Notes: a model not told the origin generated them from the letters alone. Positions 18,547-26,208 are shown, numbered from the stretch's first letter. The stretch: 37,886 nt of DNA from Rathayibacter rhapontici (GCF_001995175.1 NZ_MUKN01000038.1:1-37886); one strand, 5' to 3'. A program made the numbers and translations.

Positions 18547-18552
18547 AGCCTA
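18547..18552 (-). promoter_or_regulatory. -10 hexamer of the MDR reductase gene
   Basis: TAGGCT on the minus strand lies 40 bases before ATG 18506. It is next to the palindrome starting at 18557, which could therefore cover the promoter or -35 region. Confidence 0.45.
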
Positions 18553-18556
18553 GGTC

Positions 18557-18707
18557 GTGTCGAACACGACCTCGCGTGCTCCGCTCGGCCTGACCGCACG
18601 ATCTGCGGCGTCGGGACCCTCGGCCGATGCCCGCATCGGCCTTCGGTCCCCTCCTTGCAGCTCGCACGATCAGGCCGTGCTCGCGACGGCGATCCCGTGT
18701 TCGACAC
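18557..18707. repeat. 151-base compound imperfect palindrome
   Basis: The outer arms are a perfect 12-bp inverted repeat (GTGTCGAACACG at 18557-18568, CGTGTTCGACAC at 18696-18707). Inside are GGCCTGA/TCAGGCC (18587-18593 and 18670-18676), CTGC/GCAG (18603-18606 and 18657-18660), GGGACC/GGTCCC (18613-18618 and 18645-18650) and an apical stem GGCCGATGC/GCATCGGCC (18622-18630 and 18633-18641). All nest around one centre. It fills most of the divergent spacer 18507-18788. No gene is convincing here. Confidence 0.75.
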
Positions 18708-18775
18708 GCCCCAGCCGCTGACAGTAGTGGATCCCCGTGATCCGCAAGGCCTCCAGCCGCCGGCGCCCCCGGTGC

Positions 18776-18781
18776 TACCGT
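18776..18781 (+). promoter_or_regulatory. -10 hexamer for a leaderless transcript
   Basis: TACCGT lies 7 bases before ATG 18789, so transcription should begin at or next to the start codon. Confidence 0.5.
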
Positions 18782-18788
18782 GGCGCCC

Positions 18789-19202
18789 ATGAGCGCAGAC
18801 ACGAGCCCCGAGTTCTCCGGCTGGACCGGCGAGGGACAGAGCGGCGCCGACCCCTCCGGACCGGTGACCGACGCGGACCGGCCCGACGACGTCCGCCCGG
18901 CGGACGCCGAGGTCGAGGAGAGCACGAGCGCGGACGAGAGCCGCGATCCCGACCACGGCTACGACTCGATGGCCGAGAGCGGCACCGAGAACGCCGCCGA
19001 GGACGAGGTGTCCGACTCCGAGGACGAGGAGGGGCTGCTGCCCCCCGGGAGCACCGCGGAGGGCGCCGGGACGTCTCTGGGAGCCGTGCCCGCCGAGGCC
19101 GCCCGGGAGGCCGAGCCCCTCGGCGAGCACGACGGCGAGGGCACTCCCGGCCAGCTGGCCGACGAGCGCTGGCGCACCAACGGAGTGAATCCGCTGGGCT
19201 GA
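18789..19202 (+). CDS. Acidic low-complexity protein
   Basis: This 137-residue protein is rich in Glu, Asp, Ser and Gly, with few hydrophobic residues and no membrane span, and is probably disordered. I recognise no domain. The C-terminus QLADERWRTNGVNPLG is less acidic and may be the conserved part. ATG 18789 has no Shine-Dalgarno, but a TACCGT -10 lies 7 bases upstream, pointing to a leaderless mRNA. The upstream GTG 18780 lies inside that hexamer and is less likely. Its steady actinobacterial third-position GC supports real coding. Confidence 0.65.
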   Translation: MSADTSPEFSGWTGEGQSGADPSGPVTDADRPDDVRPADAEVEESTSADESRDPDHGYDSMAESGTENAAEDEVSDSEDEEGLLPPGSTAEGAGTSLGAVPAEAAREAEPLGEHDGEGTPGQLADERWRTNGVNPLG

Positions 19203-19207
19203 CGACG

Positions 19208-19236
19208 GGGGAGAGGGGGTTGACCTCTCGCCCCCG
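19208..19236. terminator. Hairpin after the acidic protein gene
   Basis: GGGGGAGAGG pairs with CCTCTCGCCCCC with a small bulge, starting 6 bases after the stop. Confidence 0.4.
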
Positions 19237-19342
19237 GAAGGAGAGACACCCAGCTTCTCCCCCGGTTGCTCGGAGGTCCCGTCCCGGCTGGCGCCGTAGC
19301 GTGCCGGGAGCGCAGGGACATCCTGCGCGGACGGGGAGTCCC

Positions 19343-20038
19343 ATGTCGTTGTTCCTGAACCGCACCCGCGAGGTCCGCTGGACCCCGGACGAGCGGCGGG
19401 CGCTGGCGGAGGCCGTCGCCGAGGACCGCGCCGAGGTGTGGCGGGGGATCGGCGAGCTCGACCGCACGGTCGTCGTCTCGACCGAGGACCCGGGCACGCG
19501 CGGCGGCGCCCGCTGGCCGACGGATCACCGCGCGTTCCTCCGGGTCGACCGCGGCGCCTCCGTCGTGCTCGCGACCGACGGGCTGAGCGACCCCTTCGAC
19601 CGGCTGAGCCGCCCCGGTACCGGGCTGGGTCTGGAGCTCTGCCTCGAGAGCTCGGCCCTGCGCGGGGTTCCCGCCGCCGATCTCTGGAACCACTGGCAGT
19701 TCCGCCTGCTCTACGAGGCCGCCCGACGCGCGGCCCTGCAGGGCGTCTGCTGCCGGACCGGCGTCGACGTCGCCCGGCTCGACGGCGCCGCCGCTCCGCC
19801 CGCCTGGGCCGACGCCGACGGTGCGGTGGGGGTGCTGCTGGGGCTGCGCAGCCCGCGGCTCCCGGATCGCATGGAGCTCGCCACGGGCGACGTCGAACTG
19901 GTCACCCTGACACCGCTGTGGCCGGAGGAGTACGCCGCGGCGAGCGCGGACGACGCGGCCTGCGCCGAGGTCGCGGCGCGCCTGGCCGGTCTGCCGCACG
20001 ACGAGCTCGTGCACACCGCGCGGCCTCGCGTCGTCTGA
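19343..20038 (+). CDS. Unknown protein, possibly suppressor-of-fused-like fold
   Basis: This 231-residue cytosolic protein contains LATDGLSDPFDRL, GLGLELCLESS, WNHWQFRLLYEAARRAALQG, VGVLLGLRSPRLPDRM and VELVTLTPLWPEEY in order. This order recalls bacterial suppressor-of-fused domain proteins: a [TS]-[DG]-G-[LM]-S-[DE] strand, an ELxLE strand, a helix with a Trp, then two strands and PLxxEE. That is a low-confidence fold suggestion. Start ATG 19343 follows GGGGAG at about 7 bases. Confidence 0.6.
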   Translation: MSLFLNRTREVRWTPDERRALAEAVAEDRAEVWRGIGELDRTVVVSTEDPGTRGGARWPTDHRAFLRVDRGASVVLATDGLSDPFDRLSRPGTGLGLELCLESSALRGVPAADLWNHWQFRLLYEAARRAALQGVCCRTGVDVARLDGAAAPPAWADADGAVGVLLGLRSPRLPDRMELATGDVELVTLTPLWPEEYAAASADDAACAEVAARLAGLPHDELVHTARPRVV

Positions 20039-20051
20039 GCGGGGAGGGCTC

Positions 20052-20357
20052 TCAGCCCTCCTGCGGCTCCGGCACGACGAGCATCTCGCCGGTGTTGTTC
20101 GCGCTCGAGACGAACTGCTCGATCCAGGCGCGGTTCAGCCCGGGCCGCTTGCTGCCGAAGAAGCGGAAGTGCAGCGGAGTGGTCGGGTGGATCCAGACCG
20201 AGCTGCGCCCGTAACCGCTCGACTCCGGCTCGGCCCACGAGAGGCTGAACGACTCGTTGCGGCGCATCTTGGTGAACATCGCCACCTTGAGGTGCGCGAG
20301 CATCCGGTCCTCGAAGTCGATCTCGAGCGATTGCGGTCCGTAGATCAGTCGTCCCAT
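20052..20357 (-). CDS. DUF7882 family small protein
   Basis: This 101-residue protein starts MGRLIYGPQSLEIDFEDRML and continues AHLKVAMFTKMRRNESFSLSW, then GRSSVWIHPTTPLHFRF and GLNRAWIEQFVSSANNTGEML. This layout is common in Microbacteriaceae (DUF7882; older annotations call it ATP-dependent DNA ligase without clear basis). The function is unknown. I chose ATG 20357 because it follows GGAG at 5 bases and gives the family's usual MG-L-x-YG start. Confidence 0.72.
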   Translation of the reverse strand: MGRLIYGPQSLEIDFEDRMLAHLKVAMFTKMRRNESFSLSWAEPESSGYGRSSVWIHPTTPLHFRFFGSKRPGLNRAWIEQFVSSANNTGEMLVVPEPQEG

Positions 20358-20495
20358 GGTCTCCACCCTGCCTTCGTGCGGCGCCCGGAGCATGCACGGG
20401 GCCAGGGCCCGGCCATGGGAGCCCCGGACCGAGCCTACCCACCGTTCAGAGGGCTCACGAACGCGGAGGACTCGGACACGCGGGGGACGCGGAAA

Positions 20496-20536
20496 CGCCC
20501 CGCCGACCGGATCCGAGGATCACGGCCGACGGGGCG
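20496..20536. terminator. Terminator of the cold-shock gene
   Basis: CGCCCCG (20496-20502) pairs with CGGGGCG (20530-20536), extended inward by an imperfect stem through CCGGATCC/GGATC. It lies 56 bases past the cold-shock stop on the minus strand. Confidence 0.6.
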
Positions 20537-20591
20537 CTGCGAGTTCTGAGGAACCGGCGAACCGGACTCCGGAGAAGTCAGGAGTCGGTGA

Positions 20592-20801
20592 TTACTCGCC
20601 GACGCCGCGGATGTTCGCGGCCTGCGGGCCCTTGCGACCCTGCTCGACGTCGTACTCGACGTGCTGGTTCTCGACGAGCTCGCGGTAGCCCTGCTTCGCG
20701 ATGGCGGAGAAGTGCGCGAACACGTCGGCGCCTCCGTCGTCGGGAGCGATGAAGCCGAAGCCCTTTTCGGAGTTGAACCACTTAACGGTGCCAGTAGGCA
20801 T
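20592..20801 (-). CDS. Cold-shock protein (CspA family)
   Basis: This 69-residue OB-fold protein has RNP1 (KGFGFIAPD) and RNP2 (VFAHFSAI), which bind single-stranded RNA/DNA and melt RNA structure. It starts [18 protein letters not shown] and ends with the usual [10 protein letters not shown]. Its Shine-Dalgarno AAGGAAA lies about 5 bases upstream. The leader contains an AT-rich stretch before the Shine-Dalgarno and a 6-bp hairpin at 20853-20868, which could matter for cold control. Such proteins are often abundant even without cold shock. Confidence 0.95.
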   Translation of the reverse strand: MPTGTVKWFNSEKGFGFIAPDDGGADVFAHFSAIAKQGYRELVENQHVEYDVEQGRKGPQAANIRGVGE

Positions 20802-21469
20802 TTCTTTTCCTTATGTGTTAATGACGCCTGCCGGAGCGGACGTCGTCAGATTCCGCACGAGTGTGCGGTACCCGGGCGGTTCCTCCTCCGCGCGGATGAA
20901 ACACGCGTCGATCGGGAGCAGCTCGGGTCGTCTTGGGGGCGGAGGGGACCTCCGCGGGGGAGAACGTCCCGCGTCCCGACGGAGTCGGAGGTGCGGGGGT
21001 CGAACGAGGAACGTCGCGGCTTCCGCGGCGTCCTGTGAAGGGCGCTACCCGCCGGCGAGACGGGCGTTCGAACCGCTGGATCGAGGTCGGTGCCGTCGAT
21101 CGGTGCTTCCCGGACCAGATCGATCTGGACGGTCAGCGCGGTCTCTATCAGGGGCTGAGTCTCTTCGTCGTCTCCAGCGAGTGCGTGCTGGTGGTGGCGA
21201 CTTCTCAGCCGTGGAATTCGGGCGATCGCCCACGAGATGACCCCAGCCTACGGGATCGGAGGCGCTGGGCGCGACCGCCGCGGTCGGAATCCGGCGCGAC
21301 GAGTCGTTCCACGGCGCGGAACCCGACAGTTGAGGCCGATACCGACCGCCTGCTGTATGCGACGATGCAGTCCTCGGGGCCGACGGCGGCGCCGAGTCCC
21401 ATCCACCGCCCCCGAGTCGCGCGGCCTCTGCGCCCACGGGAGCCTGCAGAGCGGCGAGGCCCGACGGCG
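20802..21469. other. Intergenic region between cold-shock and histidine-kinase genes
   Basis: These 668 bases hold the cold-shock leader (AT-richer 20802-20830; hairpin CCGCAC-GAGT-GTGCGG at 20853-20868) and, further on, no convincing gene. ORFs in several frames lack Shine-Dalgarno sites and actinobacterial codon bias. A TAGGCT-like hexamer on the minus strand near 21245 has no gene behind it. The kinase could start upstream at ATG 21365, but that extension is Pro/Arg-rich. Confidence 0.5.
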
Positions 21470-22660
21470 ATGCTCCCCTCGACGGACCCGGACGCGCCCC
21501 CGGAGCGAGCCGCCCTGCGACGCGAGCAGTCCGAGGTGGGGCTGCGCTGCGCCCGCCGGGCCCAGGGCGTCTTCACCGGTGCCTGCGCCGTGCACCTGCT
21601 CGTGCTCGAGCCGGCCGAGATCCTCCGCGCGGCGCCGATCCTCCTCGTGCTGGTCCTCGCCTCCGGAGTCGTCCTCGTGCCCCGTCGTGCGCGCCTCGCG
21701 AGCAGCGCCCGGCTCGTGGCCCTCTCCTGCGCCCTGAGCCTCGCCGCCCTCGTGATGTTCGTCCTCTCAGACCTCGACCTCCGCGCGCCGACCGTGCTCG
21801 GCTGCATCACCATGCTGTCGTCGATGGCCCTCCCGACTCCGATGCTCGCGCTCGGCGCGTCCCGCCGGCTCCTCGCGTTCGCGGTCGCGGGGCTGATCCC
21901 GGTCCTCGCGCTGAGCACGGTCGCGACGCTCGCGTCCGGCCGCGCCTTCTTCGTCGCCCTCGCCGTCGTCGTGAGCTGGACCGGGTGCTGGGCCATCGCG
22001 CGCTGGATCGCCGCGAGCGTCGAGCGCGCCGACACCGGCACCCGGCGCCTGCGCACCGCGCACGACGCGGAGCGGCGCTCGAGCGAGGACGAGGCCCGCC
22101 GGCGCTACGACGCCCGGCTGATGCACGACACGATCCTGGCGACGCTCACGCTCGTCGCCCACCGGGGCGAGGGCGTCCCGGCGCAGACCCTGCGCGAGCG
22201 GGCTGCGGCCGACCTCGACCTCCTGCAGCGCCTCGAGCGCTCGGAGGAGCCGCTGGGGGACGTCCCGGGCGACCTGCCCTGCGCGCTGCTGCCCGAGCGG
22301 TTCGCCGCCGTCGACCGCCGGTACCGGGCCCTCGGCCTCGAGATCTCCTGGCACCCGGGCGACGGCGAGGTCCCGGCCCACGCTCTCGAGCCGCTCGCGC
22401 GGGCGACGGGCGAGTGCCTCGAGAACGTGCGGAGGCACTCCGGAGTCCTCGCGGTCGACATCACGATCGAGCAGGACGAGCGCGAGGTCCGCATCGCCGT
22501 CTCGGACGCCGGGACGGGTTTCGACCCGCGCGCGGTCCCCGCCGACCGGCTGGGCCTCGCGGAATCGGTGCACGGGCGCCTGGAGGCGGTCGGCGGCTCC
22601 GCCCGCGTCTTCTCCGCACCGCGCGCCGGCACCACCGTCCTGATGAGCGTGCCGCGATGA
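21470..22660 (+). CDS. Sensor histidine kinase
   Basis: This 396-residue membrane kinase has about five or six spans (residues 35-180). A dimerisation/phosphoacceptor helix with His219 follows (RYDARLMHDTILATLTLVAHR, HisKA_3-like). The HATPase domain has an N box (ECLENVRRHSG) and G boxes (SDAGTGFDP, RLGLAESVHGRL, GTTVLMSV). It should autophosphorylate and pass phosphate to the LuxR-type regulator two genes on. The start is uncertain: ATG 21470 has only weak GAGG, and ATG 21365 would add 35 disordered residues. The stop overlaps the next ATG. Confidence 0.85.
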   Translation: MLPSTDPDAPPERAALRREQSEVGLRCARRAQGVFTGACAVHLLVLEPAEILRAAPILLVLVLASGVVLVPRRARLASSARLVALSCALSLAALVMFVLSDLDLRAPTVLGCITMLSSMALPTPMLALGASRRLLAFAVAGLIPVLALSTVATLASGRAFFVALAVVVSWTGCWAIARWIAASVERADTGTRRLRTAHDAERRSSEDEARRRYDARLMHDTILATLTLVAHRGEGVPAQTLRERAAADLDLLQRLERSEEPLGDVPGDLPCALLPERFAAVDRRYRALGLEISWHPGDGEVPAHALEPLARATGECLENVRRHSGVLAVDITIEQDEREVRIAVSDAGTGFDPRAVPADRLGLAESVHGRLEAVGGSARVFSAPRAGTTVLMSVPR

Positions 22661-23904
22661 GCGGGTCGGAGCGCCCGGGCGGCACGCTCCTCGCGCTCGT
22701 GCGCGCGGCCGAGACCGGCCCGGGACCGCTGCGCGCGGTGCGCACGCAGATCCAGCGCACCCATCAGCTGACGGCGAGCTACCTGGGCCTGGGCTTCCTC
22801 ACGGTCGCCGGCCTCGTGATGGTCCGCGGCGTGTTCTCCTTCTCCTGGTCGTGGAACGCCGGCTCGGCGGGCCCGCTCACCGGAGCGGCGTGGGTCGTCG
22901 TGATCGCGGCGTTCGTCGCGGGGGCGGTCGCCGCCCTCCTCCACCGCGGCGAGCTGGGTCTGCGTGCCTTCACGGCCGTGATGATCGTCGACGCGGCCGC
23001 GCTCGCGCTCGAGATCGCCGACTCGGCGCCCGAGGGCTCCTCCGGGGTGTACTACCCGTCGATCTGCGTGGGGGTCGGCGCGACGCTGCTCGGGCTGATG
23101 GCCTTCCATCCGCTGTCGCGCACCTACGGGGCGCTCGGGCTGCTGGTCGGCGTGAGCGTCGCGACCCTCGCGGTGCAGAGCGTCACGGCGCCCGGGGGCA
23201 CCGGGATCGGCACCACCATCACGCTGCTGGCGGTCGCCCCGACCGTCTTCTGCGCGATGATCCTCTCGACCGTCGACGAGCACGTGCACCGCAAGCTCGA
23301 CCGCACCCTCACCGACAGCATGATCGACGCGCCGGGCACCGGGCCGGGCAGCCTCGCGGCGTCGGAGCTGGCGAGCATCGACGGCCGGGTGGAGGAGCTG
23401 CTCGCGCGGATCAGCGGGGCGGCGTCCGGGGACCTCGACGAGCGGACGGGGGAGGAGGGCAGGCTGCTGGGCGACGAGCTGCGCGGCGCCCTCGCCCGCA
23501 GCCACGACCGCACGTGGCTCCGCATCGCGGTGGACGAGTCCGCGCACCTCTCGGGAGCGGTCCTGCTCGACGACCCGGACGGGCTCGCCGCGTCGCTCCT
23601 GCCGCCCGACCGGGCGCGCCTGCTGTCCGTCCTCTGGCTCCTGACGGAGCCGGGCGCGCCCTCGCGACCCGGCGTCGAGGCGGTGTTCCGCGAGGTGCGG
23701 AGCGCCGGGGAGCGGCCGCATCCGTCGCTCCTCGCGATCGGCGTGACCGCGCTGGGCACCCGTCCGCGCGAGCTGGACTCCGCGGTCTGGGGCATCCTCG
23801 GCGAGCTGGGCGCGTACCGCGTCGAGCACGGCGCCGTGGGCACCGCCGTCCGGCTCGAGCATTCGCTCGAGCAGCGCCGCAGCGACAGGAGGAGCGCCTC
23901 GTGA
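22657..23904 (+). CDS. Membrane protein resembling a degenerate sensor kinase
   Basis: This 415-residue protein has five or six spans (about residues 40-205), then a long cytosolic region with VDEHVHRKLDRTL and AASELASIDGRVEELLARI. Its layout mirrors the preceding kinase, but no phosphoacceptor His box, N box or G box is seen. It may be a kinase relative that lost catalysis, or an accessory sensor. Its ATG overlaps the kinase TGA (ATGA) and its own TGA overlaps the regulator GTG (GTGA), so the three are made together. The role is inferred from context. Confidence 0.72.
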   Translation: MSGSERPGGTLLALVRAAETGPGPLRAVRTQIQRTHQLTASYLGLGFLTVAGLVMVRGVFSFSWSWNAGSAGPLTGAAWVVVIAAFVAGAVAALLHRGELGLRAFTAVMIVDAAALALEIADSAPEGSSGVYYPSICVGVGATLLGLMAFHPLSRTYGALGLLVGVSVATLAVQSVTAPGGTGIGTTITLLAVAPTVFCAMILSTVDEHVHRKLDRTLTDSMIDAPGTGPGSLAASELASIDGRVEELLARISGAASGDLDERTGEEGRLLGDELRGALARSHDRTWLRIAVDESAHLSGAVLLDDPDGLAASLLPPDRARLLSVLWLLTEPGAPSRPGVEAVFREVRSAGERPHPSLLAIGVTALGTRPRELDSAVWGILGELGAYRVEHGAVGTAVRLEHSLEQRRSDRRSAS

Positions 23905-24563
23905 CCACTCCCGCGAGCCGCCCCGAGGACGCCCCGGCGATCACCCTCTCGATCCTCGACGACCACCCGATCCTGCTCAGCGCGCTCTCGGAGTGGATCC
24001 GCCGGTCGGACGCGCGGATCGACGTGGTCGCGACCGCGGCCGGCTGGACCGCTCTCCTGGGACATCCGGCGTTCCCGAGCGATGTCGTGCTGCTCGACAT
24101 CGACCTCGGCGACGACCTCGACCTCGCGATGAAGATCCGGACGCTGCGCGCGGCCGGCGCGGCCGTGGTCATCATCAGCACCCACGCCGGCGCCGGGACC
24201 ATCGGCCGGGCGCTGACCGCGGGTGCGCAGGGCTACCTGGTCAAGAGCGAGCCGACCGAGGTGATCATCGAGGCGATCCGGACGGCCGCGGCCGGTGGCG
24301 TGTTCGTCACCGACCGCACCCGCGCCCTGCTCGAGGGCGACGGGGCCGGCACGCTCACGGCGCGCGAGCGGCAGGTCATCGGCCTGTTCGTCGAGGGGGT
24401 GTCGCTCAAGCAGGTCGCGACGCAGCTGCGCATCACCCAGGACGCGGCGCGCAGCTGCCTCCGCAGCGCCCGGGCGAAGTACCGCGAGGCGGGCGTCGAC
24501 GCCGGCACGCGGATCGCCCTGCGGCGTCAGGCGCTGCGGGACGGGATCATCGGCCGGCCCTGA
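23901..24563 (+). CDS. LuxR/NarL-type response regulator
   Basis: This 220-residue regulator has a receiver domain with the acidic pair Asp20-Asp21, phosphoacceptor Asp66 (LLDIDLG), and Lys115 (LVKSE). A C-terminal LuxR HTH follows at about 151-205 (TLTARERQVIGLFVEGVSLKQVATQLRIT). It would bind DNA when phosphorylated by the upstream kinase. GTG 23901 overlaps the preceding TGA and follows AGGAGG. It ends 16 bases from the convergent permease gene with no clear terminator between them. Confidence 0.92.
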   Translation: MTTPASRPEDAPAITLSILDDHPILLSALSEWIRRSDARIDVVATAAGWTALLGHPAFPSDVVLLDIDLGDDLDLAMKIRTLRAAGAAVVIISTHAGAGTIGRALTAGAQGYLVKSEPTEVIIEAIRTAAAGGVFVTDRTRALLEGDGAGTLTARERQVIGLFVEGVSLKQVATQLRITQDAARSCLRSARAKYREAGVDAGTRIALRRQALRDGIIGRP

Positions 24564-24579
24564 CGCCCTCCCGATCCGC

Positions 24580-25761
24580 TCAGACCGTCTCGCGCCGCTT
24601 CTGCCGCGCGGGCTCCGCCGGGCGGTCGTGGCCGTTCCAGACCGAGATCACGCCCCAGACGACCGCGGCGATCGGCACGGCGAGGACGGCGCCCACGATG
24701 CCCGCGAGCACGGTGCCGATGGTGAGGGCGACGAGCACGATCAGCGGGTGCAGCTTCAGCGAGCGGGCCATCAGGACCGGCTGGAGGAAGTTGCCCTCGA
24801 GCTGGTTCACGGCGATGACGACGAGGATCACGATCAGCGCCGGGACCGGTCCGTTGGCCACGAGCGCGACCAGCGCGGCGAGGATCCCGGCGGCGGTCGC
24901 TCCGACGATCGGGATGAAGGCCGTGAGGAACACGATCACGGCGAGCGGGATCGCGAGCGGGACGCCGATGATCGCCAGAGCGATCCCGATGCCGATGGCG
25001 TCGACGGCCGCGACGGTCGCGGTGCCGCGCACGTAGTCGCCGAGCACGTCGACCACCTTGGTGCCGACGCGCTTGGCGCGGTCGTAGCTCTCGCCGACGA
25101 ACGGGCGCAGGAGGAACTCCCAGATCTTCGGCCCGTCCTTCATGAAGAAGAAGAGCACGACGATCATCAGCACGAGCCCGGTGACGAAGTTGGCGGCGGC
25201 CGCGGCCCCCGCGAGAGCGCCGGAGCCGAAGCTGCTCGACGTGAGGAAGTCGACGACCGTCGTGCGGGCGTCCTCGATCTGCTGCTCGTCGATCTCGAAC
25301 GGCAGGTGCTGCACGTAGTCCTGGAGCGACGCGATGCCGTCGGAGGCGCGGTTCACGAGATCGCCCCACTGGTTGCGGACGGCGACGGTGATGAGCCAGC
25401 CGACCGCGCCGAGGACCGCGAGCAGGCCCAGGAGCGAGAGCCACGTCGCGAGGATCGACGGCACGCCCTTGCGCCGCAGCCACGCCAGCAGCGGATGGAT
25501 GGCCGACGCCAGGATGATCGCGATCATCACCGGGATCAGCACCAGGGTGAGCTGCGTCATCGCGAAGACCAGGACCGACGCGAGCGCGAGGATCACGATC
25601 ACCTGGAGGCAGCGCAAAGCGAACCGGCCCAGCCCGTCGGACCACACGGTCCGGCGCGGCACCGGCGCGGACGCCGGCTCGGGTGCGGAGGCGGCTGCGG
25701 GGGAGGGTGCGGGGTGCGCGGTGGCGGGGCGCGCGGAGGCGCGCCGGTCGAAGATGCCCAT
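24580..25761 (-). CDS. AI-2E family transporter
   Basis: This 393-residue protein has a Pro/Ala-rich cytosolic N-terminus and about eight spans in the AI-2E exporter/PerM pattern. Features are LVLIPVMIAIILASAIHPLLAWLRRKG early, FFFMKDGPKIW mid-protein, PLAVIVFLTAFIPIVGATAAGILAAL and NQLEGNFLQPVLMARSLKLHPLIVL. Family members export small molecules or act in ion homeostasis; the substrate is unknown. ATG 25761 has no Shine-Dalgarno but follows TACCTT by 6 bases, so it is probably leaderless. Longer upstream starts would include the promoter. Confidence 0.88.
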   Translation of the reverse strand: MGIFDRRASARPATAHPAPSPAAASAPEPASAPVPRRTVWSDGLGRFALRCLQVIVILALASVLVFAMTQLTLVLIPVMIAIILASAIHPLLAWLRRKGVPSILATWLSLLGLLAVLGAVGWLITVAVRNQWGDLVNRASDGIASLQDYVQHLPFEIDEQQIEDARTTVVDFLTSSSFGSGALAGAAAAANFVTGLVLMIVVLFFFMKDGPKIWEFLLRPFVGESYDRAKRVGTKVVDVLGDYVRGTATVAAVDAIGIGIALAIIGVPLAIPLAVIVFLTAFIPIVGATAAGILAALVALVANGPVPALIVILVVIAVNQLEGNFLQPVLMARSLKLHPLIVLVALTIGTVLAGIVGAVLAVPIAAVVWGVISVWNGHDRPAEPARQKRRETV

Positions 25762-25767
25762 GGGGGA

Positions 25768-25773
25768 AAGGTA
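25768..25773 (-). promoter_or_regulatory. -10 hexamer for a leaderless AI-2E transporter mRNA
   Basis: TACCTT on the minus strand lies 6 bases before ATG 25761. Confidence 0.5.
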
Positions 25774-25948
25774 CGGGAAGGGGGGTTCAGTCCGCGGTGG
25801 CTTGACGGCGGGCCCACGACACCGCGCCACCTCCTCGGGCTTGCGGACCGAGTGCACTCAGAACTGCTGATTCCGTCGTGGATCTCGACAGAAGGGCGGG
25901 AAAGTTACCAGAAACGCGACGATTCGGGAGCAGGACCGCGCCTTTCCC

Positions 25949-25978
25949 TTGCCGCCGCGACGGATCGCGCACTAGGGT
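25949..25978 (+). promoter_or_regulatory. Promoter of the four-hairpin leader
   Basis: TTGCCG (25949-25954) and TAGGGT (25973-25978) are separated by 18 bases, a well-formed -35/-10 pair. Transcription would begin near 25985, giving a leader of about 225 bases to the Tat-exported protein gene. Upstream, 25774-25948 holds nothing I can identify. Confidence 0.6.
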
Positions 25979-25982
25979 CGCC

Positions 25983-26171
25983 ATGTCCATGCAGGTGCAT
26001 GGGGTGCGGCACCCGAAGCCGCGCTGCAGATCCGCACCTGCTGAGCAGCCTCCCGCGGGCGGGAACCCGAATCCCCGCCCGCGTCGGAGCGCACCGCCTC
26101 ACCGCGAGAACCCGAACCTCTCGCGTGCCGCGGCCGGGAACCCGAAACCCCCGGCCGCGGGTCGGCGATGA
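25983..26171 (+). CDS. Possible upstream ORF through the hairpin leader
   Basis: ATG 25983 (or the in-frame ATG 25989) opens a 62-codon Pro/Arg/Asn-rich frame ending 37 bases before the next gene. Each hairpin loop is read as [H/N]-P-[K/N]: HPK, NPN, NPN, NPK. The four loop motifs are spaced 54, 45 and 30 bases apart, all multiples of three. No Shine-Dalgarno is present; translation would start on a nearly leaderless mRNA. It may be a real leader peptide or a by-product of the RNA structure. Confidence 0.3.
   Translation: MSMQVHGVRHPKPRCRSAPAEQPPAGGNPNPRPRRSAPPHRENPNLSRAAAGNPKPPAAGRR
26004..26160 (+). ncRNA. Leader RNA with four ACCCGAA-loop hairpins
   Basis: There are four stem-loops. H1 has stem GCGGC/GCCGC at 26006-26022, extendable to 26004-26024. 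H2 has a 10-bp stem CGCGGGCGGG/CCCGCCCGCG at 26054-26083. H3 has a 7-bp stem CGCGAGA/TCTCGCG at 26103-26125. H4 has an 11-bp stem CCGCGGCCGGG/CCCGGCCGCGG at 26128-26160. The stems differ but each loop contains ACCCGAA (26011, 26065, 26110, 26140), so the loop and not the stem sequence is kept. I know no RNA family with this layout. It precedes the Tat-exported protein gene by 48 bases. Confidence 0.6.
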
Positions 26172-26208
26172 CACGCCCCCGAGACACCCTCTTCCCTGGA
26201 GATCCCGC

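Noticed and set aside
20933..21469. N-terminal extension of the histidine kinase, or a separate gene
   Set aside because: The sequence is Arg/Pro/Gly-rich low complexity without a Shine-Dalgarno or family similarity and crosses likely regulatory DNA.
26004..26160. The hairpin cluster as a CRISPR array or integron attC site
   Set aside because: Units are uneven in length with unrelated stems and no spacer regularity. Only the 7-base loop is shared, and no cas or integrase gene is present.
24295..26208. Long plus-strand frame leading into the Tat-exported protein
   Set aside because: It is antisense to the AI-2E transporter and crosses the promoter at 25949-25978. The start at 26209 has a Shine-Dalgarno and a Tat signal.
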